NCBI RefSeq assembly: GCF_004328665.1
Contig: NZ_CP019770.1
Span: 1,612,001-1,676,000 of the forward strand
Direction of reading: 5' to 3'
DNA from: Pseudoalteromonas sp. DL-6
Lineage (GTDB): Bacteria; Pseudomonadota; Gammaproteobacteria; Enterobacterales; Alteromonadaceae
DNA length: 64,000 nt
Below, piece after piece: positions 1 through 9,813 of this stretch; the first letter of the stretch is position 1, and every line of letters begins with the position of its first letter. Below the pieces are notes generated by a model. That model did no database searches. It had not been told where the DNA came from and saw nothing but the letters and a program-made list of their open reading frames with translations. The position numbers and the translations under genes are program-made.

Positions 1-671
1 CAGATGAAAACATTGAGCTGTTTATTACGGTTAAGCAAGGTTACTTTACAGTTAAAGGTTACCCGTTTTTAAAATGTAATAAGGATATTTCTGAGAACGA
101 AGCGTTAATTGAGAAAATCCTAGACTGTTTTATATTTTATATAGAAGAATACATTAGTGACCATTACCGCTACGGTTTAACGCAAATTTCTGAAATTGCG
201 GTAAAAGCAATGAGTCCAGGAATTAACGATCCGGGTACTGCGGTTAAATCAATTGATATGCTCAGTATATTATTAATTGATCGACTGAAAATTAATGCAA
301 TTAACTATGCGTGTAATCAATCTGAAGCGTCGCCATTACTATATTTTCACGAAACCAGTTTTGATGAACTACTGCATGATAACTTCACCCCTTTACGCAA
401 TTATGCAAAAGGCGATGCCTATGTAATGACTAACGTTATTGAAGCATTTAAAAATATTTTATTTATTGCTAATGAGGATGTGGATGCACGCAACAGTGTG
501 TTTAATTATTTAAATGCCATTGTTGATGATATTAATCAGCATATAGTTAACGAATATGATCGCCAAGAAATTAGTAATATGCTGTATGCCATTGTGCGCA
601 TTAGTGAATCACAGGGAAAGCAGTTGGTGGCACGTTTTGAGCGCCACCCTAAAACAACATTTAGTCTATAA
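1..671 (+). CDS. DUF2254 family membrane protein, C-terminal part
   Basis: This is the 3' part of a gene that begins before the window: the frame stays open from the first bases to the stop at 669-671. The visible ~222 residues hold the soluble C-terminal region of DUF2254 proteins, with the hallmark stretch YRYGLTQISEIAVKA followed by MSPGINDPGTA. Full-length members are inner-membrane proteins with several N-terminal membrane helices; their function is not established. An internal ATG lies at 210, but the family signature continues upstream of it, so it is not the real start. The gene ends convergently with the SIMPL gene, overlapping it by 11 bases. Confidence 0.85.
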   Translation, partial: DENIELFITVKQGYFTVKGYPFLKCNKDISENEALIEKILDCFIFYIEEYISDHYRYGLTQISEIAVKAMSPGINDPGTAVKSIDMLSILLIDRLKINAINYACNQSEASPLLYFHETSFDELLHDNFTPLRNYAKGDAYVMTNVIEAFKNILFIANEDVDARNSVFNYLNAIVDDINQHIVNEYDRQEISNMLYAIVRISESQGKQLVARFERHPKTTFSL

Positions 672-1371
672 AATAAATGGCATAGCTTGATGCGCTTATT
701 GTAATTTCACCAGCATGATAGGCATCGGGTACATAGTTACTCGGTGCACTATCAGCCATTAATACTTTTTCACTGCGCATGTAAGGCACTGATGGCATAT
801 CAAGTGGACTTAATGACGCACTATATAAGCCTTTCAATTCAACATCAAAATCATCAGTTAACTCTTTTGCCGCTGCTTTAGCTTGTTTAATAGCTAATTT
901 TTGTGCTTTTTTGTGCAGCTCATCGTAGTTGCTCGCTAAAAATTGGGTTTGCCTAATTTCATTAATGCCATTATTAACTAAGCTTTGTAGTAATTCAGGG
1001 TATTTATTAATCGCAGAAAGTTTAATTGTCAGCGAGCGTGACACTTTAAACCCGGTAAACTCTTGCTTACCTGTTTCGCGGTTATATTGATTATCGCGAT
1101 AGATTGAGATTTGACCAGCATTAATATCGGCATCAGCAACGCCTAGTTTTTTTACTAAACTAATTGCGTTGGCCATAGTGGTGTCGGTTTGTTTTTTTGC
1201 GGCAATTAAGTTTTTATCTATTTCAGTAATACCTACCGTTAATAGAACATGATCGGGCATAGTTGTTAGTGAAGCTTCACCTTTAACATAGATATGCGGC
1301 TCTTCAGGAGCACTGGTTGCATAGGCTGACGTACTGAGCAAAGCAGCCGTTATTATCGAAAGCGTTTTCAT
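661..1371 (-). CDS. SIMPL domain (DUF541, YggE-like) periplasmic protein
   Basis: A 236-residue exported protein with a signal peptide (MKTLSIITAALLSTSAYA, cleavage near residue 18) followed by a SIMPL/DUF541 domain covering nearly all of the mature chain. It opens with the typical strand-forming segment IYVKGEASLTTMPDHVLLTVGI. E. coli YggE, the best known relative, has been linked to lower oxidative stress, but its biochemical activity is unknown, so only the family call is firm. The gene lies downstream of maeA on the same strand, separated from it by a strong hairpin terminator, so it is probably transcribed from its own promoter within 1372-1440. Confidence 0.85.
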   Translation of the reverse strand: MKTLSIITAALLSTSAYATSAPEEPHIYVKGEASLTTMPDHVLLTVGITEIDKNLIAAKKQTDTTMANAISLVKKLGVADADINAGQISIYRDNQYNRETGKQEFTGFKVSRSLTIKLSAINKYPELLQSLVNNGINEIRQTQFLASNYDELHKKAQKLAIKQAKAAAKELTDDFDVELKGLYSASLSPLDMPSVPYMRSEKVLMADSAPSNYVPDAYHAGEITISASSYAIYFID

Positions 1372-1441
1372 AAGTCTATCCTTTTAAATTTGATTGCCTT
1401 AGTTAACACCTTATGTGGTTAATTGCAGATGAACAAGCATA

Positions 1442-1470
1442 AAAAAACAGGCAAAAGCCTGTTTTTTTAG
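1442..1470 (-). terminator. Rho-independent terminator after maeA
   Basis: The arms AAACAGGC and GCCTGTTT enclose a four-base AAAA loop, with A and T runs on both sides. It lies directly after the maeA stop on the minus strand and upstream of the SIMPL gene. The symmetry would let it work in both directions. Confidence 0.85.
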
Positions 1471-1480
1471 TAATGAAGCA

Positions 1481-3175
1481 TTAAATGCTGCAACGCTTGT
1501 AGTTACGATACTTCGGTAACCAGTAGTTTCTGTCGATGGCTGCCCACAGTGCATCATCTGAAATTTCAAGGGCAACGCCCTCTTCAATCGCTTTTTTAGC
1601 GACTGCAAAAGCAATGCGTTTACTCAGCGTTTCAATTTCTGTTAACGCAGGTAATAAGCTACCTTTACCTGTATTGGCTAATGGTGATGACTCTGCCAAC
1701 ATTTCGCTCGACATAATTAACATTGCATCGGTAATACGCGTTGCTTTAGCAGCAATTACACCTAAACCAATACCAGGGAAAATATAGCTGTTATTACATT
1801 GAGGAATGGGGTAAGTCACGCCGTTATAAACAACAGGCTCAAATGGGCTACCTGTGGCTACAATCGCTTTACCATCAGTCCATTTGATAACATCTTCTGG
1901 GTAAGCTTCTACTTGTTTAGATGGATTACTTAACGGGAAAATAATAGGTGCTTCACATTTCGCGTGCATAGCGCGAATAACTTGCTCAGTAAATAAGCCC
2001 GGTTGACCTGATACACCAATTAAAATATCTGGTTCAGCGCAGTGCATTACATCTAATAATGACGCGTATTCGCCGCTGTAAGTCCAATCGGCTAGGCAGC
2101 TTGTTGGTTGCGCTAACATTTGTTGGAAGTCGCGTAAGCCTTCCATGCCATCAGTTAACAAGCCAAAGCGGTCAACCATAAACACTTGGCTGCGTGCTTG
2201 TGCTTCACTGATGCCTTCAGCCACCATAGTGCTAACAATTTGTTCAGCAATACCACACCCTGCAGAGCCTGCGCCGACAAACACGACTTTTTGAGTCGAT
2301 AGTTTAGCGCCTTTAACACGACAAGCTGCTAATAAAGAGCCCACAGTAACCGATGCAGTACCTTGAATGTCATCATTAAAGCTACAAATTTCATTACGGT
2401 AACGCTTTAATAATGGCATAGCATTTGGTTGTGCAAAGTCTTCAAATTGCAGTAACACGCTTGGCCAACGACGCTTAACCGCTTTAATGAATAAATCTAA
2501 AAACTCATCGTACTCATCTTGCGCAATACGCTTATGTCGAGCACCCATGTACATTGGGTCGTTTAATAGTTTTTCGTTATTGGTACCTACATCAAGCATA
2601 ACCGGTAATGTGTACGCTGGGCTAATACCGCCACAGGCGGTATACAAAGAAAGCTTACCAATTGGAATCCCCATACCGCCAATACCTTGGTCGCCCAAGC
2701 CTAAAATACGTTCGCCATCGGTAACCACGATAACTTTAACTTTACCTTTAGTGGCATTACGTAAAATATCGTCAATTTGAAAGCGATCTTCATAAGAAAT
2801 AAACAAACCACGGGCACTGCGATAAATATCAGAAAACTTCTCACAGGCATCACCCACCGTTGGGGTGTAAATAATAGGCATCATTTCTTCAATATGATCG
2901 CGTACCAAACGGTAGTAAAGCGTTTCGTTATTGTCTTGAATGGCACGTAAATAGATGTGCTTATTTAAGTTGTCATTAAAACTTGAGTACTGTTGGTAAC
3001 AACGCTCAACTTGCTCTTCTATTGTTTCGTAACGAGGTGGAAGTAAACCAGCAAGATTAAAGTTTTCACGCTCTTTTTGGCTAAATGCACTTCCTTTATT
3101 CAATAACGGGGTTTCAATTAGGCCTGGGCCAGAATAAGGAATATAAAGATAATTTGGATCGGTATTTGTAGTCAT
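1481..3175 (-). CDS. maeA: NAD-dependent malic enzyme (oxaloacetate-decarboxylating)
   Basis: Oxidatively decarboxylates malate to pyruvate and CO2 with NAD, a cytoplasmic gluconeogenic/anaplerotic enzyme. The 564 residues match the ~565 of E. coli MaeA (SfcA). Visible landmarks are the catalytic tyrosine region [11 protein letters not shown] (Y103), the lysine region [17 protein letters not shown] (K174), the metal site FEDFAQPNA (about 244) and FNDDIQGTA (D268, D269), and the nucleotide-binding loop [11 protein letters not shown] (about 299-307). The start is an ATG followed by [21 protein letters not shown], as in close homologues. It stands alone between two terminators, so it is probably monocistronic. 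MaeA rather than the NADP enzyme MaeB is preferred because there is no C-terminal phosphotransacetylase domain. Confidence 0.95.
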   Translation of the reverse strand: MTTNTDPNYLYIPYSGPGLIETPLLNKGSAFSQKERENFNLAGLLPPRYETIEEQVERCYQQYSSFNDNLNKHIYLRAIQDNNETLYYRLVRDHIEEMMPIIYTPTVGDACEKFSDIYRSARGLFISYEDRFQIDDILRNATKGKVKVIVVTDGERILGLGDQGIGGMGIPIGKLSLYTACGGISPAYTLPVMLDVGTNNEKLLNDPMYMGARHKRIAQDEYDEFLDLFIKAVKRRWPSVLLQFEDFAQPNAMPLLKRYRNEICSFNDDIQGTASVTVGSLLAACRVKGAKLSTQKVVFVGAGSAGCGIAEQIVSTMVAEGISEAQARSQVFMVDRFGLLTDGMEGLRDFQQMLAQPTSCLADWTYSGEYASLLDVMHCAEPDILIGVSGQPGLFTEQVIRAMHAKCEAPIIFPLSNPSKQVEAYPEDVIKWTDGKAIVATGSPFEPVVYNGVTYPIPQCNNSYIFPGIGLGVIAAKATRITDAMLIMSSEMLAESSPLANTGKGSLLPALTEIETLSKRIAFAVAKKAIEEGVALEISDDALWAAIDRNYWLPKYRNYKRCSI

Positions 3176-3493
3176 ATTTCCAAGCTTTACTGAATCTTAA
3201 ATAATGATCTGCCATTATCATTGTTAAAGGCTAAATTGCAATGACATTTAAGCTTGTCAGACCATTGAAAATGTACAAATACAAGCGCTACTTTAGTATA
3301 AAGCCACTCATATTTGGTGAATATGTTAGCTGCCTGATGTGGGTTTAAAACGTTAAACGCGCATTAAATAATGTGCGTGCTTTGTTTAATGGTTACAACA
3401 GTGCCAATTATGTTTAGGTTTGCTAATTTTTTTACGTTAGTTAACATGCTATTTTCAACCAAATAGTTATTAACTATTAATCTGTTACATTTA
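3176..3493. other. Intergenic region upstream of maeA
   Basis: About 320 bases of AT-rich DNA between the maeA start and the ggt terminator. No coding frame with homology or a good ribosome site is seen on either strand. It should hold the maeA promoter; no operator could be assigned. Confidence 0.5.
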
Positions 3494-3520
3494 AAACAGC
3501 AGGCAGCAAACCTGCTGTTT
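3494..3520 (-). terminator. Rho-independent terminator after ggt
   Basis: A 10-bp perfect stem (AAACAGCAGG paired with CCTGCTGTTT) with a 7-base loop, followed on the minus strand by a short T run. It starts 12 bases after the ggt stop codon. Confidence 0.85.
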
Positions 3521-3532
3521 ATTATACATGTT

Positions 3533-5311
3533 TTAAAATTTAAATGAGGCTTTAATATTACTTAAATCAGATAACGCCATCCCTTCTCTGCGCGGATCGG
3601 CAGCGCCATACAAACGGTTGTTTTTTACCTCTACCGCATGCAAGCCTGAGTTTAGGTCAATCACACGTACATCATGGCCGCGCTCTTCAAGCTCTGGTAC
3701 AAGCGCTTCAAGCTCAGTACCTTTCTCAAGGCTAGTATAATCATTACGATTGGTGGTTCGGGGTAAATTAATGGCTTGTTGGGCGTTTAAATCCCAATCT
3801 AGAACACCAATAACCACTTGCGCTACATAATCAATAATACGACTCCCACCAGGAGAACCCACCACTAAGCGTAAGCTGCCATCTTGGTTAAATACCATCA
3901 CCGGTGACATTGAGCTACGCGGGCGTTTATGCGCTTCTACTCTGTTAGCCACTAACTTGCCATTTTTACGTGGCGAAAGTGAAAAATCAGTTAGCTGATT
4001 ATTTAAAATATAACCATTTACCATCACTGTTGAGCCAAACGCCATTTCAATAGAGCTGGTCATTGATACGGCGTTGCCGTTGCTATCAACAATCGATACG
4101 TGTGAGGTAGAGGGCAGCTCAAAAGAATCATCGTTTGCATAGCTTAAGTAATCTACTGGGTTGCCTGGCTGTGCTTTTTGATCTTTTTCAGTAATTAATT
4201 TCGCGCGGGTGGCAATATAGTCTTTATCTAATAATTCTTGGGTAGGTACTTGGGTAAAGTCAGGGTCGCCAATGTATTTATTACGATCGGCAAACGCAAT
4301 ACGTGAGGCTTGGCTAAAGTAATGAATTGCATCGGAACTATTGGCTTTTATGCTAGCCATGTCTTTGTGTTCAAGCAAACCTAAAATTTGTAGCACTGCA
4401 ACACCACCACTGCTAGGAGGCGCCATAGAGCACACATTATACACTCGATATTTTATACAAACGGGTGCACGCTCTTTACTGCTGTAATTAGCAAGGTCTT
4501 GCACAGATAATTTACCAGGCGCGATTTTTGATTTTTGCACCGCTTTTACCATGGCTTTAGCGTTATCGCCTTTGTAAAACGCATCTATTCCTTTTGAAGC
4601 AATATCTTTATATAAATTAGCCAATGGCTGATTTTTTTTAATACTACCTACTTCAATTACTTTGCCATTAGGAAAAAAATACTCATTAATCACCGGCATA
4701 CTCATTACGCCTGGGTTTAGTTGCCTAACCAGTAACCCATGTAATCGAGGCGATACTTCAAACCCTTGCTCAGCAAGGGTAATTGCAGGTTTAAATAAGC
4801 TAGCCCAAGGTAAGGTGCCATACTGTTTATGGGCGCTGGCAAACGCATGTAATATACCAGGTACGCCTACAGAGCGGCCACCTACAACCGCTTCTATCCA
4901 TTTTACTGCATTGCCGTGTTTATTTAAAAACAGGTTAGCATCGGCATTACTCGGTGCGGTTTCGCGGCCATCAAAGCTGGTAAGTTTATTATTAGCTTTG
5001 TTGTAATACATCATAAATGTACCACCACCAATGCCTGATGATTGCGGCTCGACTAATGTAAGTACTAATTGTGTGGCAATAGCGGCATCAACAGCACTAC
5101 CGCCTTGGGCTAAAATGGCTCTACCCGCTTGTGAAGCATACGGGTTTGCCGCGGCAACCATATATTTATCACCAGCCACTAATTGTTTTTGTACAACGCC
5201 AGTAGCCGCTTCAGGTTCACGTGTTTCAATTGTGCTTGCTTGCTGTGCAAATAAAGGTAAAGACAGTGCACTTAAAGAGAGAGCAAATAAAGAGTGGAGC
5301 TTAAAATTCAT
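3533..5311 (-). CDS. ggt: Gamma-glutamyltransferase, periplasmic
   Basis: Hydrolyses or transfers the gamma-glutamyl group of glutathione and related peptides in the periplasm. The 592-residue precursor has a signal peptide (about residues 1-22, ending SLPLFA) and is expected to cleave itself into large and small subunits in front of the nucleophilic threonine T402 of TSHVSIVD, matching TTHYSVVD of E. coli GGT. Other family landmarks are the N-terminal region GGSAVDAAIATQLVLTLVEP, the segment MAPPSSGGVAVLQ and the glycine motif VVGSPGGSRIIDYV. Length and motif order are normal, and nothing is missing. It is a single-gene unit with its own terminator, divergent from the rhombosortase gene. Confidence 0.95.
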   Translation of the reverse strand: MNFKLHSLFALSLSALSLPLFAQQASTIETREPEAATGVVQKQLVAGDKYMVAAANPYASQAGRAILAQGGSAVDAAIATQLVLTLVEPQSSGIGGGTFMMYYNKANNKLTSFDGRETAPSNADANLFLNKHGNAVKWIEAVVGGRSVGVPGILHAFASAHKQYGTLPWASLFKPAITLAEQGFEVSPRLHGLLVRQLNPGVMSMPVINEYFFPNGKVIEVGSIKKNQPLANLYKDIASKGIDAFYKGDNAKAMVKAVQKSKIAPGKLSVQDLANYSSKERAPVCIKYRVYNVCSMAPPSSGGVAVLQILGLLEHKDMASIKANSSDAIHYFSQASRIAFADRNKYIGDPDFTQVPTQELLDKDYIATRAKLITEKDQKAQPGNPVDYLSYANDDSFELPSTSHVSIVDSNGNAVSMTSSIEMAFGSTVMVNGYILNNQLTDFSLSPRKNGKLVANRVEAHKRPRSSMSPVMVFNQDGSLRLVVGSPGGSRIIDYVAQVVIGVLDWDLNAQQAINLPRTTNRNDYTSLEKGTELEALVPELEERGHDVRVIDLNSGLHAVEVKNNRLYGAADPRREGMALSDLSNIKASFKF

Positions 5312-5406
5312 AATTACTGATTAAACTTAAATTGCATGGAAGATAATTGGCATCTTAAAGTTAAACAGGCACAATATGCAAAAATAAATATAAAAATGAT
5401 CCCTAA

Positions 5407-5994
5407 ATGCTTAATTTACCTCTTCAGCCGCGCTATGTTTTCCCTCCTTTGTGTTTAATTTTATTAAGCTCACTTTTAGCATGGCTGGGTATAAACGACG
5501 AACTTGAATTTAATCGTCAACTGATTGAACAAGGCCAACTATGGCGTTTATTTACCAGCCAATTTGTACATGCCAACTGGGCGCACTTAGGGCTGAATTG
5601 CGCTGGTATAGTGCTTATTTGGTTATTGCATGGTGAGTACACATCACCAAGCAGATATGGTTTTAATATTGCCACATTGGCAATTTGGTGTGGCTTAGGT
5701 GTTTTTTGGTTTTGCCCCACAATTACAATTTACACAGGGCTTAGTGCCCTATTGCATGGCGTGATCATTTGGGGAGCGATAAAGGATGTCACTGTTGGAC
5801 TTAAATCGGGTTATGTGTTGTTTATTGGTGTGTGGGTAAAGTTAATCGCTGAACAAATAAATGGCCCTAGTGCTGATATAGGCGCATTGATCAACTCAAC
5901 GGTGGCTGTTGATGCACATTTAATAGGCGCAATTGGTGGCGTATTGTTAGGCGCTCCTTTAATTATTAAATTCATCAGCAGAAATAAAGAATAA
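5407..5994 (+). CDS. rrtA: Rhombosortase (rhomboid-family intramembrane serine protease)
   Basis: A 195-residue polytopic membrane protein of the rhomboid superfamily. The catalytic serine is S113 in YTGLSALLHG, the catalytic histidine is H171 in DAHLIGAIGG, and the HANWAHLGLN motif (H60, N64) is the usual rhomboid loop and oxyanion region. The small size and the GLSALLHG form of the serine motif fit rhombosortases, which process proteins bearing a C-terminal GlyGly-CTERM signal for surface attachment via the type II system, rather than GlpG. No protein in this window ends in such a signal, so substrates must be elsewhere. It is divergent from ggt and ends in a shared terminator. Confidence 0.85.
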   Translation: MLNLPLQPRYVFPPLCLILLSSLLAWLGINDELEFNRQLIEQGQLWRLFTSQFVHANWAHLGLNCAGIVLIWLLHGEYTSPSRYGFNIATLAIWCGLGVFWFCPTITIYTGLSALLHGVIIWGAIKDVTVGLKSGYVLFIGVWVKLIAEQINGPSADIGALINSTVAVDAHLIGAIGGVLLGAPLIIKFISRNKE

Positions 5995-6020
5995 AAAAAC
6001 GCCACATTGTGGCGTTTTTT
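5994..6020. terminator. Bidirectional terminator
   Basis: A GCCAC/GTGGC core with an ATT loop, extended by six A-T pairs so that each strand has a T run after the stem. It lies between the convergent rhombosortase and S9 peptidase genes and can serve both. Confidence 0.85.
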
Positions 6021-6036
6021 ATTAATTTACCGCTAT

Positions 6037-8538
6037 TTATAGTGTTTCTTTAAACAACTTATAAATACGACGGTATTCGTCTAACCAGCTCGAAGGCTGC
6101 ACAAAACCATGCGGCTCTACTGGGAAGATTGCTGTTTCAAAGTTTTCTTTCTCAAGTTCTATTAAACGCTGCACTAAACGCACTGAATCTTGAAAGAACA
6201 CATTATCATCAACCATAGGCGCATTGATTAATAAATGCTTTTTAAGCCCTTCTGCATAGTAAATAGGTGAACTACGCTCATAAGCAATTGGGTCAACATC
6301 TGGGTGATTCAAAATGTTAGCGGTATAGCCCGTGTTGTAATGTGCCCAATCAGTCACAGGGCGAAGCGCCGCTCCTGATTGAAACAAATCTGGCGCGGTA
6401 AATAACGCCATAAAGGTCATAAATCCGCCGTATGAACCACCATAAGTACCAACCGCTTGAGTATCAACGTTGGCATTTTCAGCCATCCATTTTACGCCGT
6501 CAGCTAAATCTTGTGTTTCAGGTGTTCCCATTTGGCGGTAAATAGCAGTACGCCAATCACGGCCATAACCTTTAGAAGCACGGTAATCCATATCCATCAC
6601 TACGTAACCTTCATCGGCAAGTAATGAATGAAACATAAATTCGCGAAAGTAACCAGACCAACCCATGTGTGAATTTTGCAGGTAACCGGCACCGTGGTTA
6701 AAAATAACCGCTTTACGGTTTTTACCTGTTTCACCTTCTTGGTAATCAGCCGGGTAATAAACTTTGGCGTATATTGGCTGATCTGTATGGCTTGAAGGCA
6801 CAGCAACAATTTTAGGCGCCGTGAGTTTTTTAGCTAAAAACGTCTCAGATACCGTGTTAGTTAAACGAGTTGCGGTTGTGTTTGCTTTAGCCTCAGCCAC
6901 ATAAAGCTCAGTGGGCATTGTGATTTTAGAGTGTCTTAATAATAACTTAGACTGATCTGGGCTTAAGGTGTAATCCGTCATGCCGTTTAAGTCTGTTACT
7001 TGCTCACTAACACCTGTTTGTGGGTTTACACGGTAAATTTCGTAAAGACCAGGATGCTCAACATTCGCTTTATAGTAAATAGCGTTATTGTCATCAGTGA
7101 GGGTTAAATTAGATACTTCAAATTTACCCATGGTTAGCGCAGTCGCTTTACCATCGAGTGGCTTTTTATAAAGCTGGCTATAGCCCGATTCTTCAGATAA
7201 ATAATACAAGGTAGTGGAATTATTTAACCAACCAAAGTCGTTAAACGCATAGGCAATCCACGCATCGTCATGTAAACGATGTTGAGAGACAAGTTTGTTA
7301 TTTTCAAAATCTACAGTGGCTAACCAACGATCTTTGTTATCCCATGCTTCAAGCATAATAGCTACTTGGCTACCATCATCGTTCCAGCTAATAGGTGATT
7401 GATTCCAACCCCAATCTGAAATAACGTTAATACCACGAGGCTGTTTTTTAGATTTATAGGTTTTGCCTTCACGGGCGTAGTTTTCTTTTTTAACCTCAGC
7501 AAGTACATCTTCATCAAAACCAGGTAAAGTATTGAACCCTAATGTGGTTTGGCTTTGATCTGCAAGGTTAATATAAACAAGCTCAGAAGTTTGCTCTTTA
7601 GAATCAGCTACGCGGCGGCGAACTTTTTTAGGCTCTATCGTCGCATCATCAGTGATGTAATTAGGCATAATATCGCCTTCACCACGCCATGAGCTTTTTT
7701 CTTGTACGACTACAATTAACGCATCGCCATTTGGAGAAAGCTCTGCTTCATCAACCGTGTTGCCATCGCCTAAATAATAATGAGTGTTAGCAATTGAGCT
7801 GTTATTGGCTTTTACTTGCTCTTTACGCGCATGCTTATCTTGTTTATTTTTGTGCTGCAGTGCAATGTAATCAATAAGCTTATGTTGCTCTTTGGCAATA
7901 TAAGTTGATGGTTCTTTTACGCCTTGTGGTTTGTCAGCGAGTTTTAAATTGGCTATTTCGCGGGTTAAACCTGTGGTTAAATCCACTTTGAAAAAGATAT
8001 TACCTTGACGATACACTAAGTTACCATCGTTTAAAAACTGTGGTTTTGACTCAGTAGCAGAGCTTTGCGTAATTTGTTTAATTACGCCTGACTTTACGTT
8101 TTTGATAAATACGTTACCCTCAAACACATAAGCTTGAAGTGATTTATCGTTAGAAAAAACAGCTTTACTTGAACCAACACGGTGTAATTTTTCTAGTGCC
8201 ACTTGCTCTGCTGTTTGTGAGTTTACAGCTTGAGTGAATAAATCTCTTAGCTCACTACCTTGCTGCTTACGCGCATAAATAATGGTACTTGAATCTGCAC
8301 TCCAAAAAGCGCTTTGTGGCTGGCGTCCAATCCAGTCAGGATGCGCCATGGCTTGTTCAAGGGTGATTTTTGATTCGCCCAAATCTGCGGGCGTGTTAAC
8401 AACATTAGCAACGGTGGTATTTGTTTGAATAGATGAGTCAGTAGAAGTTGTGGAGGTTGCGGTACAACCCGCTAACATAACACTTGATGCAACAGCGATT
8501 GCAACAAGTGTTTTAGAAGATGAGAATTTAAAAATCAT
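6037..8538 (-). CDS. S9 family prolyl oligopeptidase-type peptidase, lipoprotein
   Basis: An 833-residue serine peptidase of the prolyl oligopeptidase/dipeptidyl peptidase IV group. A lipoprotein signal with the lipobox LAGC (Cys near residue 25) predicts anchoring in an envelope membrane. The middle part is a beta-propeller of repeated TolB/WD-like strands (segments such as DEAELSPNGDALIVVV). The C-terminal alpha/beta-hydrolase domain carries the triad: S702 in GTYGGSYGGF, an aspartate around 777 in APMVDDNVFFQDS, and H810 in EPHGF. Length is normal for the bacterial secreted group. It probably degrades oligopeptides after cell-surface proteolysis; the exact specificity cannot be read from sequence. 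Confidence 0.9.
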   Translation of the reverse strand: MIFKFSSSKTLVAIAVASSVMLAGCTATSTTSTDSSIQTNTTVANVVNTPADLGESKITLEQAMAHPDWIGRQPQSAFWSADSSTIIYARKQQGSELRDLFTQAVNSQTAEQVALEKLHRVGSSKAVFSNDKSLQAYVFEGNVFIKNVKSGVIKQITQSSATESKPQFLNDGNLVYRQGNIFFKVDLTTGLTREIANLKLADKPQGVKEPSTYIAKEQHKLIDYIALQHKNKQDKHARKEQVKANNSSIANTHYYLGDGNTVDEAELSPNGDALIVVVQEKSSWRGEGDIMPNYITDDATIEPKKVRRRVADSKEQTSELVYINLADQSQTTLGFNTLPGFDEDVLAEVKKENYAREGKTYKSKKQPRGINVISDWGWNQSPISWNDDGSQVAIMLEAWDNKDRWLATVDFENNKLVSQHRLHDDAWIAYAFNDFGWLNNSTTLYYLSEESGYSQLYKKPLDGKATALTMGKFEVSNLTLTDDNNAIYYKANVEHPGLYEIYRVNPQTGVSEQVTDLNGMTDYTLSPDQSKLLLRHSKITMPTELYVAEAKANTTATRLTNTVSETFLAKKLTAPKIVAVPSSHTDQPIYAKVYYPADYQEGETGKNRKAVIFNHGAGYLQNSHMGWSGYFREFMFHSLLADEGYVVMDMDYRASKGYGRDWRTAIYRQMGTPETQDLADGVKWMAENANVDTQAVGTYGGSYGGFMTFMALFTAPDLFQSGAALRPVTDWAHYNTGYTANILNHPDVDPIAYERSSPIYYAEGLKKHLLINAPMVDDNVFFQDSVRLVQRLIELEKENFETAIFPVEPHGFVQPSSWLDEYRRIYKLFKETL

Positions 8539-8643
8539 AGTGCTTCTTGACGGTTATTATAATTAACCATATTTAAGCAGAAGCACCTTTATAATTGCAA
8601 TTATTTAAGATAAACAACGCTGATATTGGGGTGAATAACCCGT

Positions 8644-9813
8644 TTATTCAACCGTTAAATCAAGCCATACCATGCGGTGGTCACTTGATGCATTTCTATC
8701 TTTAATTAAACGATATAATTCGCTTTGCTTTTTCGGCCAAAATACACCGCCATCTTTAATGGTTAATCCATAGTTTGAAGGTAAAACGTAATCAACCCGT
8801 GCTTGCCAGCTAGCGGTATAATTTTTAGCATAAGCTTGTGAGTATTGCTCTTTAGCGCCCTCACTTGTTGGAATGAAGCCAGCGTTAATCAATGGGCTTT
8901 TAAGTATTTGATCTGTTGTATTAGTGCGCTTTTTATCACCCTCAGCAGTGGCATTTAAGTCACCTAAAATCACAAATCGGGATTGTGCTGCAAGGCCACC
9001 CTTTTTACCGTTATCATCATAGAGGTAACTTTCGTTATTAACGTAATCAGCAATGAGCCTAATTTCATCATGGTTGCGAATGCCATTTCTGTCTTCATCG
9101 CCGTCAAACACAGGCGGTGTTGGATGCGACGCTAACATATGGACTACTTTATCGTTTACCTTTACGGGTATATCCCAAAAAGATTTAGAGCTTAAACGTA
9201 AAGCATTCCACTCGGCATCGTTATACCAATTGGTATTGGTTTTTGGGTCAACCGGCATTTTTACATTGGGTAAATCTTTGTGCTTAAAGGTTTGCAGGGT
9301 TCTGATATTGTCAAAATCAATTGGATAACGAGATAAAAACGCCATTGCATAATGGCCTTCAAAAAAACCAAAGCCCTGTGCATCACCCATTACACCGGTT
9401 TTTTTACCATCGTTGTCTAAGTCAAACTCAGTTGCTAAGCCAGTATTAACGGGGGCAATGTAAACGTATGGGTAATCAATTGCTGCTTGATTATTTTGCC
9501 CTACATTTAAGTAGTGGCTTTTAAAATACTCAATACCTTGCTCTTTTGGAATGTAGTCAAACTCATTGAGTAACACCACATCTGGGCGGACACGTTGGAT
9601 TATTTCAGCAATATTTTTAATTTGCTGGTGGTCTGAACGAAGCGCGTTTACCAATGCATCACTTTTTACTTGTTCATTTTTAGCGGTGTAATTAGTGGCG
9701 TCCATACTAACATTGAAGGTTGCTACGCGTAGCGATTCAGCCAATACAGGGCTGGTAGAAAAAACAGCAAATAACACACTGCTGATTGCTGTAATACTCA
9801 GATTACGTTTCAT
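8644..9813 (-). CDS. Endonuclease/exonuclease/phosphatase family protein, secreted
   Basis: A 389-residue exported member of the EEP (DNase I-like) superfamily. The start is placed at the ATG at 9813 because it begins a clear signal peptide (MKRNLSITAISSVLFAVFST, ending near VLAES) and because its A is shared with the stop of the upstream gene (TAATG), a translational-coupling arrangement; a longer reading from 9867 would bury the signal. EEP motifs appear in order: LRVATFNVS, VVLLNEFDYIP, a central histidine motif near ASHPTPP, FVILGDLNAT and a terminal SSDHRMVWLDL. The substrate (nucleic acid, phospholipid or other phosphodiester) is not determined by these motifs. Confidence 0.85.
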   Translation of the reverse strand: MKRNLSITAISSVLFAVFSTSPVLAESLRVATFNVSMDATNYTAKNEQVKSDALVNALRSDHQQIKNIAEIIQRVRPDVVLLNEFDYIPKEQGIEYFKSHYLNVGQNNQAAIDYPYVYIAPVNTGLATEFDLDNDGKKTGVMGDAQGFGFFEGHYAMAFLSRYPIDFDNIRTLQTFKHKDLPNVKMPVDPKTNTNWYNDAEWNALRLSSKSFWDIPVKVNDKVVHMLASHPTPPVFDGDEDRNGIRNHDEIRLIADYVNNESYLYDDNGKKGGLAAQSRFVILGDLNATAEGDKKRTNTTDQILKSPLINAGFIPTSEGAKEQYSQAYAKNYTASWQARVDYVLPSNYGLTIKDGGVFWPKKQSELYRLIKDRNASSDHRMVWLDLTVE

